Shown: positions 1 to 8,498 of the stretch, piece after piece
How positions within the stretch are numbered: the first letter of the stretch is position 1
Layout of the letters: the number at the start of each line of letters is the position of its first letter
Origin: Rhodospirillaceae bacterium
Lineage (GTDB): Bacteria > Pseudomonadota > Alphaproteobacteria > UBA828
Assembly: GCA_002728135.1 (NCBI GenBank)
Contig: PBVE01000002.1
Coordinates: forward strand, 246,755 to 310,754
Direction: 5' to 3'
DNA: 64,000 nt
Notes under the pieces: model-generated
What the model was told of the DNA's origin: nothing
What the model saw: the letters and a program-made list of their open reading frames with translations, nothing else
Databases searched by the model: none
Translations under genes and position numbers: made by a program

Positions 1-2061
1 CTTCAAAAAGCCCTTAGGTCTATGGAAACAGAACTAACCGGATTGGATGAGATAGAAATTCCAGGATGGTCAGATGGCAATAACAGGCAAGCTATAATTG
101 CGGCCTTAGGACAACCAAGGCCTGACAGACTTTTAGTTGTTGCGGAAGCATTTCGAGCAGGATTACCTATAGATTCTATTCAAAATGCATGTAAAATTGA
201 TAAATGGTTTTTAGAGCAAATTAACGAAGTAGTTCTAATTGAACAAATTATAAAGAGTGATGGACTTCCAAAATGTAAGGAGGAATTTGAAAACTTAAAA
301 CGTATGGGCTTTGGAGATGAGCGCCTTGGAAAACTTTCAAAGATGGATAGTTCTGATGTAACAAAATTACGCCAAGAACTTGGTGTATTTCCTGTCTTTA
401 AAAGAATTGACACCTGTGCAGCAGAATTTGATGCTAGGACCCCATATATGTATTCTTGTTATGAATTTGGAACTCATTCATTACCTCCAGAGTGCGAATC
501 CAGCCCTACAGAAAAGAAAAAAATAATTATCTTAGGAGGCGGGCCAAACCGTATTGGGCAAGGTATTGAGTTTGATTATTGTTGTGTTCATGCAGCCTTC
601 TCACTTTCAAACGCTGGTTTTGAAACAATCATGGTTAATTGCAACCCAGAGACTGTATCAACTGATTATGATACATCTGATCGATTATATTTTGAACCAC
701 TTACCATTGAAACAGTTCTTGATATTGTCCGAGTAGAATCGACTCGCGGAGAACTTATTGGTGTAAATGTTCAATTTGGTGGACAAACACCACTAAAATT
801 AGCAAAAGAATTAGGCCGTTCAGGAGTCCCAATTTTGGGAACTGACCCAGATGCTATTGATTTAGCCGAAGATCGCGATCGATTTCGCACCCTCTTACAA
901 GAATTGAATCTAAAACAACCAGCTAATGCCACCTGCCTCTCCACAAATGAAGCAAAAGATATAGCTAAAAAGATCGGATATCCTATAGTTGTAAGGCCTT
1001 CTTATGTACTTGGCGGCAGAGCTATGGAGATTATCTCTGACGAAGAGAATCTCTCACGTTATATGTCTGAGGCTGTAAAAGTTTCTGGCGATAGTCCAGT
1101 ATTAATTGATAGTTTCCTCCAAGAGGCTATTGAAGTAGATGTTGACGCTATCTCTGATGGTGAATCTGTATACGTTGCTGGTATCATGGAGCATATAGAG
1201 GAAGCTGGAATACATTCCGGGGATAGTGCATGCTCACTTCCACCATATTCACTAAATAAGAGTACAATAAGGGAAATTTGCAATCAGACTGAAGCACTTG
1301 CAAAAGCTCTGAATGTAAAAGGATTAATGAATGTTCAATTTGCAGTAAAAGATGAAGAAGTATTCATTATTGAAGTAAACCCCAGGGCAAGCCGAACTGT
1401 TCCATTTGTTGCAAAGGCAACAGGTATGCCTGTTGCAAGAGTCGCTTCTTTAGTCATGGCAGGAAAAAAACTTGGAGAATTTGATTTAGTTCCACAACCA
1501 ACTAAACATATAGCTGTAAAGGAGGCTGTGTTTCCATTTGCCAGATTTCCCGGTGTTGATTCACTCCTAGGGCCAGAAATGAAATCAACTGGGGAAGTAA
1601 TGGGAATTGATAGCGATTTTGGTTTAGCTTATGCAAAAGCTCAGTTAGGTGCAGGTATGGATCTTCCTGTAAGTGGAACAGCTTTTATTTCTGTTCGTGA
1701 TAGGGATAAAAAGGATATTATCAAAGTTACAAAACAGCTCAATTCCCTTGGTTTTAATTTACTCGCCACAAAAGGGACTGCAGAGGCTCTAAAGTCTGCA
1801 GGTCTTAGAGTCGAGACTGTTAACAAAGTATATGAAGGACGGCCACATTGTGTAGATGCTATAAAAAATGGTGATATACAAATTGTAGTTAACACAGTTG
1901 AAGGATCTCAGGCAATTTCCGACAGCTATACACTGCGTCGTGCAACTTTAGAATATAAACTTCCTTATTTTACAACAGTCGCTGCTTCACGGGCAATGGC
2001 TGAAGCTCTGACAGCATTAAACCGTCATGAGTTAAGTGTTAGACCTTTACAACTTTACTGA
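1..2061 (+). CDS. carB: Carbamoyl-phosphate synthase large subunit, 5'-truncated by the window edge
   Basis: Makes carbamoyl phosphate from bicarbonate, ammonia (from the CarA glutaminase) and two ATP, for arginine and pyrimidine synthesis. The reading frame is open from base 1 ([17 protein letters not shown]), so the true start lies outside; about 686 of the usual 1070-1090 residues are present. Visible parts are the end of the first half, the linker with the [18 protein letters not shown] motif, the second ATP-grasp domain ([26 protein letters not shown]) and the C-terminal MGS-like allosteric domain (about 545-680). greA follows after 176 bp, a common alphaproteobacterial order. Identity is certain; only the missing N-terminus cannot be judged. 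Confidence 0.97.
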   Translation, partial: LQKALRSMETELTGLDEIEIPGWSDGNNRQAIIAALGQPRPDRLLVVAEAFRAGLPIDSIQNACKIDKWFLEQINEVVLIEQIIKSDGLPKCKEEFENLKRMGFGDERLGKLSKMDSSDVTKLRQELGVFPVFKRIDTCAAEFDARTPYMYSCYEFGTHSLPPECESSPTEKKKIIILGGGPNRIGQGIEFDYCCVHAAFSLSNAGFETIMVNCNPETVSTDYDTSDRLYFEPLTIETVLDIVRVESTRGELIGVNVQFGGQTPLKLAKELGRSGVPILGTDPDAIDLAEDRDRFRTLLQELNLKQPANATCLSTNEAKDIAKKIGYPIVVRPSYVLGGRAMEIISDEENLSRYMSEAVKVSGDSPVLIDSFLQEAIEVDVDAISDGESVYVAGIMEHIEEAGIHSGDSACSLPPYSLNKSTIREICNQTEALAKALNVKGLMNVQFAVKDEEVFIIEVNPRASRTVPFVAKATGMPVARVASLVMAGKKLGEFDLVPQPTKHIAVKEAVFPFARFPGVDSLLGPEMKSTGEVMGIDSDFGLAYAKAQLGAGMDLPVSGTAFISVRDRDKKDIIKVTKQLNSLGFNLLATKGTAEALKSAGLRVETVNKVYEGRPHCVDAIKNGDIQIVVNTVEGSQAISDSYTLRRATLEYKLPYFTTVAASRAMAEALTALNRHELSVRPLQLY

Positions 2062-2237
2062 AACACGTTGAAACCTTATTAAAGCATCACTATTCTAGCA
2101 GAATAAAAAGTAAATATTAAAATTCTCTCGTAACATTGCTATAGCAGAGTGCTGTGATATTGTTTTTAATAAGTTGGCATTACTTAAATAAGCTATCAAA
2201 TTAGAGAAACCTAAATTAAAACTGTTGGAAGATTAAT

Positions 2238-2708
2238 ATGCAACGACTACCAATGACACCAGAAGGACACGCTAGGCTAAAAGAAGAGCTTTTGCGATTA
2301 AAAGAGGAGCGTCCTCGTGTAATTCAAGAAATAGCAGAAGCTCGAGAGCATGGAGATATATCAGAAAATGCAGAATATCATGCAGCAAAAGAACGACAGG
2401 GTATGATAGAAGCTAGGGTAAGTGAATTAGAAACTAAAATTGCACTTGCCGAAGTGATAGATATATCAAATCTTAAGGGAGAAAGAGTTCAGTTTGGTGC
2501 AACGGTGACGCTGTTAGATGAAGAAACTGATAAACAGAGCATCTACCAGATAGTTGGTGCAGATGAGGCCGAAGTAAATGAAGGTCGTCTGTCCATAGCA
2601 TCACCACTTGCACGATCACTTATTGGCAAAGAAGTTGGTGACGCAGTAGAGATAACTACCCCGAATGGTATACATGGTTACGAAATTTTGAAAATTAAAT
2701 TTGGGTAA
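2238..2708 (+). CDS. greA: Transcription elongation factor GreA
   Basis: Rescues backtracked RNA polymerase by stimulating transcript cleavage through the secondary channel. At 156 residues it has the normal family length. The N-terminal coiled coil (about 1-75) carries the tip motif DISENAEYHAAKERQ with the acidic residues needed for cleavage, followed by the FKBP-like C-terminal domain (about 80-156). The ATG is preceded by GGAAG. It lies downstream of carB on the same strand with a 176 bp gap in which I see no further gene, so it may have its own promoter. Confidence 0.97.
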   Translation: MQRLPMTPEGHARLKEELLRLKEERPRVIQEIAEAREHGDISENAEYHAAKERQGMIEARVSELETKIALAEVIDISNLKGERVQFGATVTLLDEETDKQSIYQIVGADEAEVNEGRLSIASPLARSLIGKEVGDAVEITTPNGIHGYEILKIKFG

Positions 2709-2796
2709 TTAGCTTAAGTAACTCTGCACCTACTAAATCCAAAACACTTACAAATATTAAAGCACCAAATAAATCTTGATGCAGGGGAGAAAAAAT

Positions 2797-4236
2797 ATGA
2801 CTGAAAATTATCCTTTAATGGTGCCAGGAGTAAAGTCTAATGCTCAATCTGTTGAAGTAGTTTCCCCCTTTAACAGAAGAAAAATCGGAACTGCAGCTAG
2901 AGCTGACATGCAAACAGTTATGCATGCATTAGATAATGCTCAAGGTCTATATAAAAATAAAGAAAAATGGATTCCAGCATGGAAAAGAATTGATATCCTG
3001 GAACGAGTTGTCAAAATTATGGAAAAAAAATTTGATTACCTTGCTAGAGAAAGTGCCCGAGAAGGAGGCAAACCATTAGTTGATTCTCACCATGAGGTTT
3101 CACGTGCAATCGATGGTGTTAAACTCTGCATTGAAACACTCCGCACACAAGCCGGAACAGAAATCCCTATGGGAATTTCTCGTTCCTCTACTAACCGAAT
3201 GGCTTTTACCAGCCATGAACCGATTGGAGTAGTAGTGGCAGTAAGTGCATTTAACCACCCACTTAATCTAATTGTTCACCAAGTGGGACCAGCAATAGCC
3301 GCAGGTTGCCCCGTAATAGTTAAACCAAGTGAAGATACTCCATTATCATGCCTAAGATTCGTAAAAATTTTAAGGTCTGCGGGTCTTCCTGACGAATGGT
3401 GTCAACCCGTAGTTACTGCTGGTCGGGATGTATCAACAGCTTTGGTAACAGACAAAAGAGTCGACTTTTTTAGTTTTATTGGCAGTGCACCGGTAGGATG
3501 GTATCTACGCTCAAAATTGTCATCAGGGACAAGGTGTGCTCTAGAGCATGGAGGTGTTGCACCTGTAATTGTAACTAAGGATGCAGATTTGTCTATGGCT
3601 ATACCCTTACTTACAAAAGGTGGATTTTATCATGCTGGGCAGGTTTGCGTATCGGTACAAAGAATTTTTGTCCATTATTCAATTGCTGATAAGCTTGCCA
3701 AGGGACTATCAAAAGAAGCGAAGTCTATGAAAGTTGGCGATCCCACGAAAGCTTCAACTGATATAGGCCCATTAATTAGACCTCGTGAAGTTGATAGAGT
3801 GGATGAATGGGTCAAAGATGCTGTAAATGGTGGTGCAAAAGTTTTAACTGGAGGCTATCGTTTGTCTAAAACGTGCTATGCACCCACGGTGCTATTTAAC
3901 CCTCCTTCTAAGGCAAAAGTTAGTTCTCAAGAAATTTTTGGTCCAGTAATTTGCATTTATCCATACAGAAGTATTGACCAAGCTATTAAACGTTCAAACT
4001 CTCTAGAGTTTGCATTTCAGGCGGCAGTATTTACAGGTAATATAGACACTGCCACTTACTGTTATAAACAACTTGATGCTTCAGCTGTGATGATTAATGA
4101 TCATACCGCATTTAGAGTTGACTGGATGCCCTTTGCAGGCCTAAAACAATCAGGACAAGGGATTGGGGGCATACACCATACAATGCAGGAAATGCAGATA
4201 GAAAAAATGATGGTGATAAATTCTAAGTCGTTATAA
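2797..4236 (+). CDS. NAD(P)-dependent aldehyde dehydrogenase family protein
   Basis: Oxidises an aldehyde to its acid or CoA-free product; substrate not known. About 479 residues, the usual ALDH length. The catalytic Cys sits in GQVCVSVQRIFVH, the general base Glu in ALEHGGVAP, and the cofactor motif in GSAPVGWYL. The GQVCVSVQR context resembles lactaldehyde- and phosphonoacetaldehyde-type dehydrogenases more than betaine aldehyde dehydrogenases. I chose the ATG at 2797 because AGGGGAGA lies at the right distance; a TTG (2776) and an ATG (2779) lie upstream in frame. It is convergent with the AcuI-like gene, which suggests but does not prove a shared role in small aldehyde or acid metabolism. 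Confidence 0.9.
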   Translation: MTENYPLMVPGVKSNAQSVEVVSPFNRRKIGTAARADMQTVMHALDNAQGLYKNKEKWIPAWKRIDILERVVKIMEKKFDYLARESAREGGKPLVDSHHEVSRAIDGVKLCIETLRTQAGTEIPMGISRSSTNRMAFTSHEPIGVVVAVSAFNHPLNLIVHQVGPAIAAGCPVIVKPSEDTPLSCLRFVKILRSAGLPDEWCQPVVTAGRDVSTALVTDKRVDFFSFIGSAPVGWYLRSKLSSGTRCALEHGGVAPVIVTKDADLSMAIPLLTKGGFYHAGQVCVSVQRIFVHYSIADKLAKGLSKEAKSMKVGDPTKASTDIGPLIRPREVDRVDEWVKDAVNGGAKVLTGGYRLSKTCYAPTVLFNPPSKAKVSSQEIFGPVICIYPYRSIDQAIKRSNSLEFAFQAAVFTGNIDTATYCYKQLDASAVMINDHTAFRVDWMPFAGLKQSGQGIGGIHHTMQEMQIEKMMVINSKSL

Positions 4237-4264
4237 AATTTTCATTGGTTGAAAAATAATCACA

Positions 4265-5266
4265 TCATGAATTAACATCGATGACCACCCGACCCTGAAT
4301 CTGCCCATTCAAAATTTTTTGAGCAAGGTCAGGTAATGCTTTCATTGGCTCTACAACAGTAATTGATTCTAGCTTATTTTTAGGCATGTCAGTTGCAAGT
4401 CTTGCCCATGCATTCCTCCTTAATGAGCTTGGGCACATTACGGAATCAACCCCTAAAAGACTTACTCCTCTCAAAATAAACGGTAAGACTGTAGTATTAA
4501 TTTTAGATCCACCTGCTAATCCGCATGCGGCAACAGCTGACCCATACTTCAACTCACTCAAAATATGGCTTAGGATGTCACCACCTACAGGATCAATCGC
4601 TCCTGCCCACCTCTCAGACATCAATGGTTTTCTATTATTGGAGCATAACTCTTCTCTGGAAATTATATTACTAGCACCTAAACTTTTAAGAAAAGTGTAA
4701 GCCGAATGCCTTCCAGTAACTGCTGTAACCTCATAACCAAGATTACTAAGAATTGCGACAGCAATACTTCCAACACCGCCTGCAGCTCCCGTAACGAGAA
4801 CTGGCCCTTTTTCAGGTTTTATTCCTGCACTTTCAAGTGCAAGAACACATAGCATCGATGTAAATCCAGCAGTCCCTAATGCCATTGCCGTTTTTGCGTC
4901 AAGGCCATCAGGAATTCTTTCTAACCATCCGCTATTTACTCTTGCTTGTTGGGAAAAGCCACCCGGATGTCGCTCGCCAAGCCCCCATCCTGTCAATATA
5001 ACGTGTTCCCCAACGGAGAAATCTGAGGTATCTGAAGACTCAACTATACCAGCAAAATCAATACCAGCTGTCATGGGAAGATTACGAATGATTGGTGCAA
5101 AACCAGTGATAGCCAAACCATCTTTATAGTTAAGGCTAGACCATAAAATACGAACTGTAACATTACCTTCAGGCAAATCAGAGTGATTAAGTTCTTTAAC
5201 TGCTCCAGCTGTACCAGAATCACTAGAATCGACAACAAAGGCTTTATACATTTTACCTGAATTCAT
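4265..5266 (-). CDS. acuI: Acrylyl-CoA reductase-like quinone oxidoreductase (YhdH/AcuI family)
   Basis: Medium-chain dehydrogenase/reductase of the YhdH/AcuI group, which reduces acrylyl-CoA to propionyl-CoA with NADPH; in marine bacteria this detoxifies acrylate from DMSP. 333 residues. The N-terminal GroES-like domain shows SSLNYKDGLAITG and DFAGIVESS, the middle shows TGWGLGERHPGGFSQQ, and the Rossmann fold shows VTGAAGGVGSIA. No zinc-binding Cys set is present, as expected for this subgroup. MYKAF at 5251 is a second possible start. No DMSP lyase or CoA transferase is seen nearby, so the acrylate role is family knowledge, not context. YhdH of unknown substrate is the alternative. Confidence 0.85.
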   Translation of the reverse strand: MNSGKMYKAFVVDSSDSGTAGAVKELNHSDLPEGNVTVRILWSSLNYKDGLAITGFAPIIRNLPMTAGIDFAGIVESSDTSDFSVGEHVILTGWGLGERHPGGFSQQARVNSGWLERIPDGLDAKTAMALGTAGFTSMLCVLALESAGIKPEKGPVLVTGAAGGVGSIAVAILSNLGYEVTAVTGRHSAYTFLKSLGASNIISREELCSNNRKPLMSERWAGAIDPVGGDILSHILSELKYGSAVAACGLAGGSKINTTVLPFILRGVSLLGVDSVMCPSSLRRNAWARLATDMPKNKLESITVVEPMKALPDLAQKILNGQIQGRVVIDVNS

Positions 5267-5426
5267 AATTACAACCTAATAAGTGAGTTTAATCATCAAG
5301 ATTGAACAATAAACTAATGAAGAGATAAAATACAAATTTATACAAAATAAATCCGTATTTACATAAGAAAACATCAAAATAAATTTAATTACTACCCTAA
5401 ATGTTGATACTTTTTAATACTTGCTG

Positions 5427-5454
5427 TTGACGATCGAAAAATGTCAGCGATACT
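5427..5454 (+). promoter_or_regulatory. Candidate sigma70 promoter of the ThDP enzyme gene
   Basis: TTGACG (5427-5432) and GATACT (5449-5454) are separated by 16 bp, giving a start near 5461 and a leader of about 26 nt with GGGAGA ahead of the ATG at 5487. This argues against any translation start upstream of 5461. Confidence 0.5.
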
Positions 5455-5486
5455 CTAATATAACATTTTTATTAGGGAGATATGCA

Positions 5487-7154
5487 ATGAAAGCTTCAGA
5501 CCTTTTTGTCAAATGTCTAGAAAATGAAGGGGTGACCCATATCTTTGGTATTCCCGGAGAAGAGAATGCAGACGTAATGATCTCTTTGATGAATTCAAAA
5601 ATTAAGTTTGTTCTCTGCAGACACGAACAGGCTGCCGCATTCATGGCGGATGTGTATGGACGTCTTACTGGAAAGGCTGGAGTTTGTTTAGGAACCTTAG
5701 GACCAGGAGCCACAAATCTGGTAACTGGTGTTGCTGATGCAAATATGGATAGAGCACCTCTTGTCTGTTTGATTGGCCAAGCGGATACTGAACGTTTACA
5801 CAAAGAAAGCCATCAAAATATGGACTCTATAGCCATGTTTAAGCCAATCACTAAATGGGCACAATCAGTCTATCACCCTGACAATATTCCAGAAATAGTT
5901 CGAAAAGCCTTTAAGGTAGCAGAAACAGAAAAACCTGGTGCTGTTCTAATTGAACTACCGGAAGATATCGCTGAGCACAAGACCATTGAAAAACCAATTA
6001 AGCCCTATGTAACCCGCAGACCCGGTGCAGATCACAAAGCTGTGGCAAAGGCTGTAGACATAATAATGAGAGCAAAAAATCCTTTGATTTTGGCTGGCAA
6101 TGGAGCAGTAAGAAAAAGAGCTTCTGAACAACTTCGTCGTTTTGCCGAACTTACGGGTATAGGGGTCGTAAATACATTTATGGGGAAAGGTGCAATTCCA
6201 CGCTCTGATCAACATTCTCTTTTCACAGTTGGACTTCAAGGCAAAGACCATATAATTGCAGCTATGCGTGAAGCAGATGTAATTATATCTGCTGGTTATG
6301 ATTTGGTGGAATACGCTCCAGCTTTCTGGAATGCTGGATCAAAAAAGAAAATTATCCATATAGATTTTTGGCCTGCAGAAGTTGATGATCATTACCAACC
6401 AGCTGTTGATGTTGCAGGAGATATTGCAGACGCCCTTTGGCAAATGAATGAAGAATTAACTAAACGAACAGAGAAAAGAAATATTCCTCTGCCGCTATTT
6501 GATATTAAGAAAAGGGCCGCCTTAAGAAAAACAATAAGTTCTGACCTTCAAAAAGAAAAACGTTCTAAGGCCTTTCCTATGAAGCCACAAAAGGTTTTAT
6601 ATGATGTTCGGGAATTTTTGGGTCCTGATGATATCTTATTGTCAGATGTTGGAGCACATAAAATGTGGATTTCCCGCTACTACCAGTGCGACAAACCTAA
6701 TACTTGTCTAATTTCAAATGGTTTCTGTACGATGGGTTTTGCATTCCCAGGATCTATAGGTGCTAAAATTGCTTGCCCCGATAAAAAAGTTTTATCTATA
6801 AATGGATATGCAGGGTTTCATATGAATGCTCAGGATATTGAAACTGCGGTAAGATATAAATTAAATGTTGTTGCCTTAGTTTGGATGGATGGCGAATATG
6901 GGTTAATCAAATGGAAGCAACAGAATTCTTTCAACGGGCGACATAGTGATCTAAAGTTCACGAATCCAAATATTGAGTTGTGGGCCAAATCTTTCGGTGC
7001 GTGGGGAAAAACCCTTAAAAGTTCTGATGAACTTTTACCAGCTCTAAAAACTGCATATAAGCAAGATGGCCCAGCTGTTATTGCAATACCAATTGATTAT
7101 AGAGAAAATATGAAACTTTCAGCTAGATTAGGTAAAATCGAATTCCCAATTTAG
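5487..7154 (+). CDS. Acetolactate synthase-like thiamine diphosphate enzyme with an altered GDG motif
   Basis: Belongs to the ThDP-dependent acetohydroxyacid synthase / pyruvate oxidase superfamily (AlsS/IlvB-like); 555 residues in three domains: PYR (about 1-170), central (about 185-330) and PP (about 360-540). The ThDP-activating Glu is E47 in CRHEQAAAF. In the PP domain the metal-binding GDG motif reads G-Y-A (residues 440-442, INGYAGF); the second metal position keeps D468 in VWMDGEYG, 27 residues later as in AlsS. Loss of the first Asp makes normal Mg2+/ThDP binding doubtful. It stands alone, with no ilvN or alsD next to it. Start: ATG with GGGAGA at 5475-5480. Family is sure, reaction is not. 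Confidence 0.85.
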   Translation: MKASDLFVKCLENEGVTHIFGIPGEENADVMISLMNSKIKFVLCRHEQAAAFMADVYGRLTGKAGVCLGTLGPGATNLVTGVADANMDRAPLVCLIGQADTERLHKESHQNMDSIAMFKPITKWAQSVYHPDNIPEIVRKAFKVAETEKPGAVLIELPEDIAEHKTIEKPIKPYVTRRPGADHKAVAKAVDIIMRAKNPLILAGNGAVRKRASEQLRRFAELTGIGVVNTFMGKGAIPRSDQHSLFTVGLQGKDHIIAAMREADVIISAGYDLVEYAPAFWNAGSKKKIIHIDFWPAEVDDHYQPAVDVAGDIADALWQMNEELTKRTEKRNIPLPLFDIKKRAALRKTISSDLQKEKRSKAFPMKPQKVLYDVREFLGPDDILLSDVGAHKMWISRYYQCDKPNTCLISNGFCTMGFAFPGSIGAKIACPDKKVLSINGYAGFHMNAQDIETAVRYKLNVVALVWMDGEYGLIKWKQQNSFNGRHSDLKFTNPNIELWAKSFGAWGKTLKSSDELLPALKTAYKQDGPAVIAIPIDYRENMKLSARLGKIEFPI

Positions 7155-7231
7155 TAAACTTTTGATTTGGCCACTGAAATAAGCAAAATATCCTAGTTTT
7201 AGATTGAAAATAAGGAATTATGTTAATTTTG

Positions 7232-7252
7232 AACCTATAATTTAGGTTTTTT
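7232..7252 (+). terminator. Weak candidate intrinsic terminator
   Basis: AACCTA, a 5-nt loop, TAGGTT, then a run of T (7249-7252). It lies 78 bp after the ThDP gene and before the cytochrome gene. The stem is only 6 bp and AT-rich. The remaining part of the 246 bp gap shows nothing I recognise. Confidence 0.4.
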
Positions 7253-7400
7253 AAGTTAAAATAAATAGATTTAATAGGATTTAATATGTAGAAATATTGA
7301 ATAAACTTGATTTTTAAACATTTATTGGGGTTGATGGACAGCCAAGAATCACGCATCATAAGCAACAATTATGGGGAATCGTTAGTTGGGGAAGGCAAAG

Positions 7401-8321
7401 ATGTTCTCATTGCAAAATAAAATAATAGTCGCAGCAATAGCTGGTATGTTTTTAATACTTGGTGGAGCTGTAATTTTATCTGGACAATCTATGGCAGAGC
7501 CATTTAACCAAGGACCCAAAAAGTGTGCTGAATGCCACAAAGCTGAGTTTCAGATTTGGGAAGAAACCAAACACGCAAAATCCTTTAAAAAAGTCCATAA
7601 AAGTAAGTTAGCAAAAGCACTCGCAAAGGCTACTGGTAATAAAAGCATGAAAAAGAATGAAACATGTGTTCAATGCCACTATACCTTGGTAGCCAAAGAC
7701 GCAGCATCCGCCGCAAAAGCAAAACCAAAAGCTGGCCCGTCCTGCGAAAGCTGTCACGGGGCATCGTCTGATTGGTTTACAATTCATAATAATAGAGCAG
7801 AGCCGAAGGATGAAAGAATTGTTGCAGCAACGGCTGCTGGAATGCGATGGTCTTTTGACCGCTATGGAATAGCAGAAAACTGTAATGAGTGTCATGGACT
7901 TGCAAATGCAAACATAGATCCAGAAAAATTAGCTATAATGCTAGAAAATGGTCATCCCGCTAAACCTGACTGGGAATACGTCAAATATAGCCAAGGTAGT
8001 ATAAGACATCGTTTTTATCCGCCAGATATGACAAAAAATGCCGAAATGACACCTGCCGAAATGAGCCGTGCATTTGTAGTAGGACAAGCTGCTAAGCTTG
8101 TATCGGCTACAATAGCAATAAGTAGGTCTGGTTCTCCTAAATTTATTGAATTCCAACAAGCCCGTGCCGAAGCCGCTCGAGCAGCTCTTTCTGGAGTTGA
8201 TGCAGCGAAAACATTAATAGAAAACCCAAACAGAGAAAATGCAGTAGCATTAACTGCAGCTATAAAAGATCAGGATCTATCTGGAACTGTCGGAGGCTTA
8301 CTTCCTACCGAGTTTAAATAA
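7401..8321 (+). CDS. Tetraheme c-type cytochrome, cytochrome c554-like
   Basis: Exported electron-transfer protein of 306 residues. An N-terminal hydrophobic stretch (about 8-28) is a signal peptide or membrane anchor. Four CXXCH heme sites follow: CAECH (42), CVQCH (89), CESCH (115) and CNECH (161), with extra His residues (H58, H66, H129) that could be distal ligands. This layout matches the cytochrome c554/c-prime class. The C-terminal third (about 200-306) has no heme and is Ala-rich. The ATG at 7401 is chosen for GGGGAAGG at 7388-7394; a TTG at 7386 overlaps that site. A 177 bp gap separates it from the next redox gene, so it may be a separate unit of the same module. Confidence 0.88.
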   Translation: MFSLQNKIIVAAIAGMFLILGGAVILSGQSMAEPFNQGPKKCAECHKAEFQIWEETKHAKSFKKVHKSKLAKALAKATGNKSMKKNETCVQCHYTLVAKDAASAAKAKPKAGPSCESCHGASSDWFTIHNNRAEPKDERIVAATAAGMRWSFDRYGIAENCNECHGLANANIDPEKLAIMLENGHPAKPDWEYVKYSQGSIRHRFYPPDMTKNAEMTPAEMSRAFVVGQAAKLVSATIAISRSGSPKFIEFQQARAEAARAALSGVDAAKTLIENPNRENAVALTAAIKDQDLSGTVGGLLPTEFK

Positions 8322-8498
8322 TTAAATGCTTAATGGACTAAATAGCTAAAGTCTAAGGTTTATTGGACCTAATGCTAGGAAAAGATATTCATTAGTTTTT
8401 ACTCTATTTATTCAGGCTAGAAGATTTGTGTTTTATTAGTGGTTAATACCAGTTAAATGAATTTGGCTTTATGAAGTTTTAGTCAAGGGGGAAATAAG

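Noticed and set aside
2797-5266. DMSP degradation locus from the aldehyde dehydrogenase and AcuI-like genes
   Set aside because: No DMSP lyase, demethylase or CoA ligase is in the window, and the two genes are convergent rather than co-transcribed.
5421-5486. Earlier translation start for the ThDP enzyme
   Set aside because: It would begin upstream of the predicted promoter start, and the extra residues do not fit the family; GGGAGA marks the ATG at 5487.
7290-7400. FNR-type TTGAT...ATCAA site upstream of the tetraheme gene
   Set aside because: Only single TTGAT half-sites occur, with no matching second half at the right spacing.
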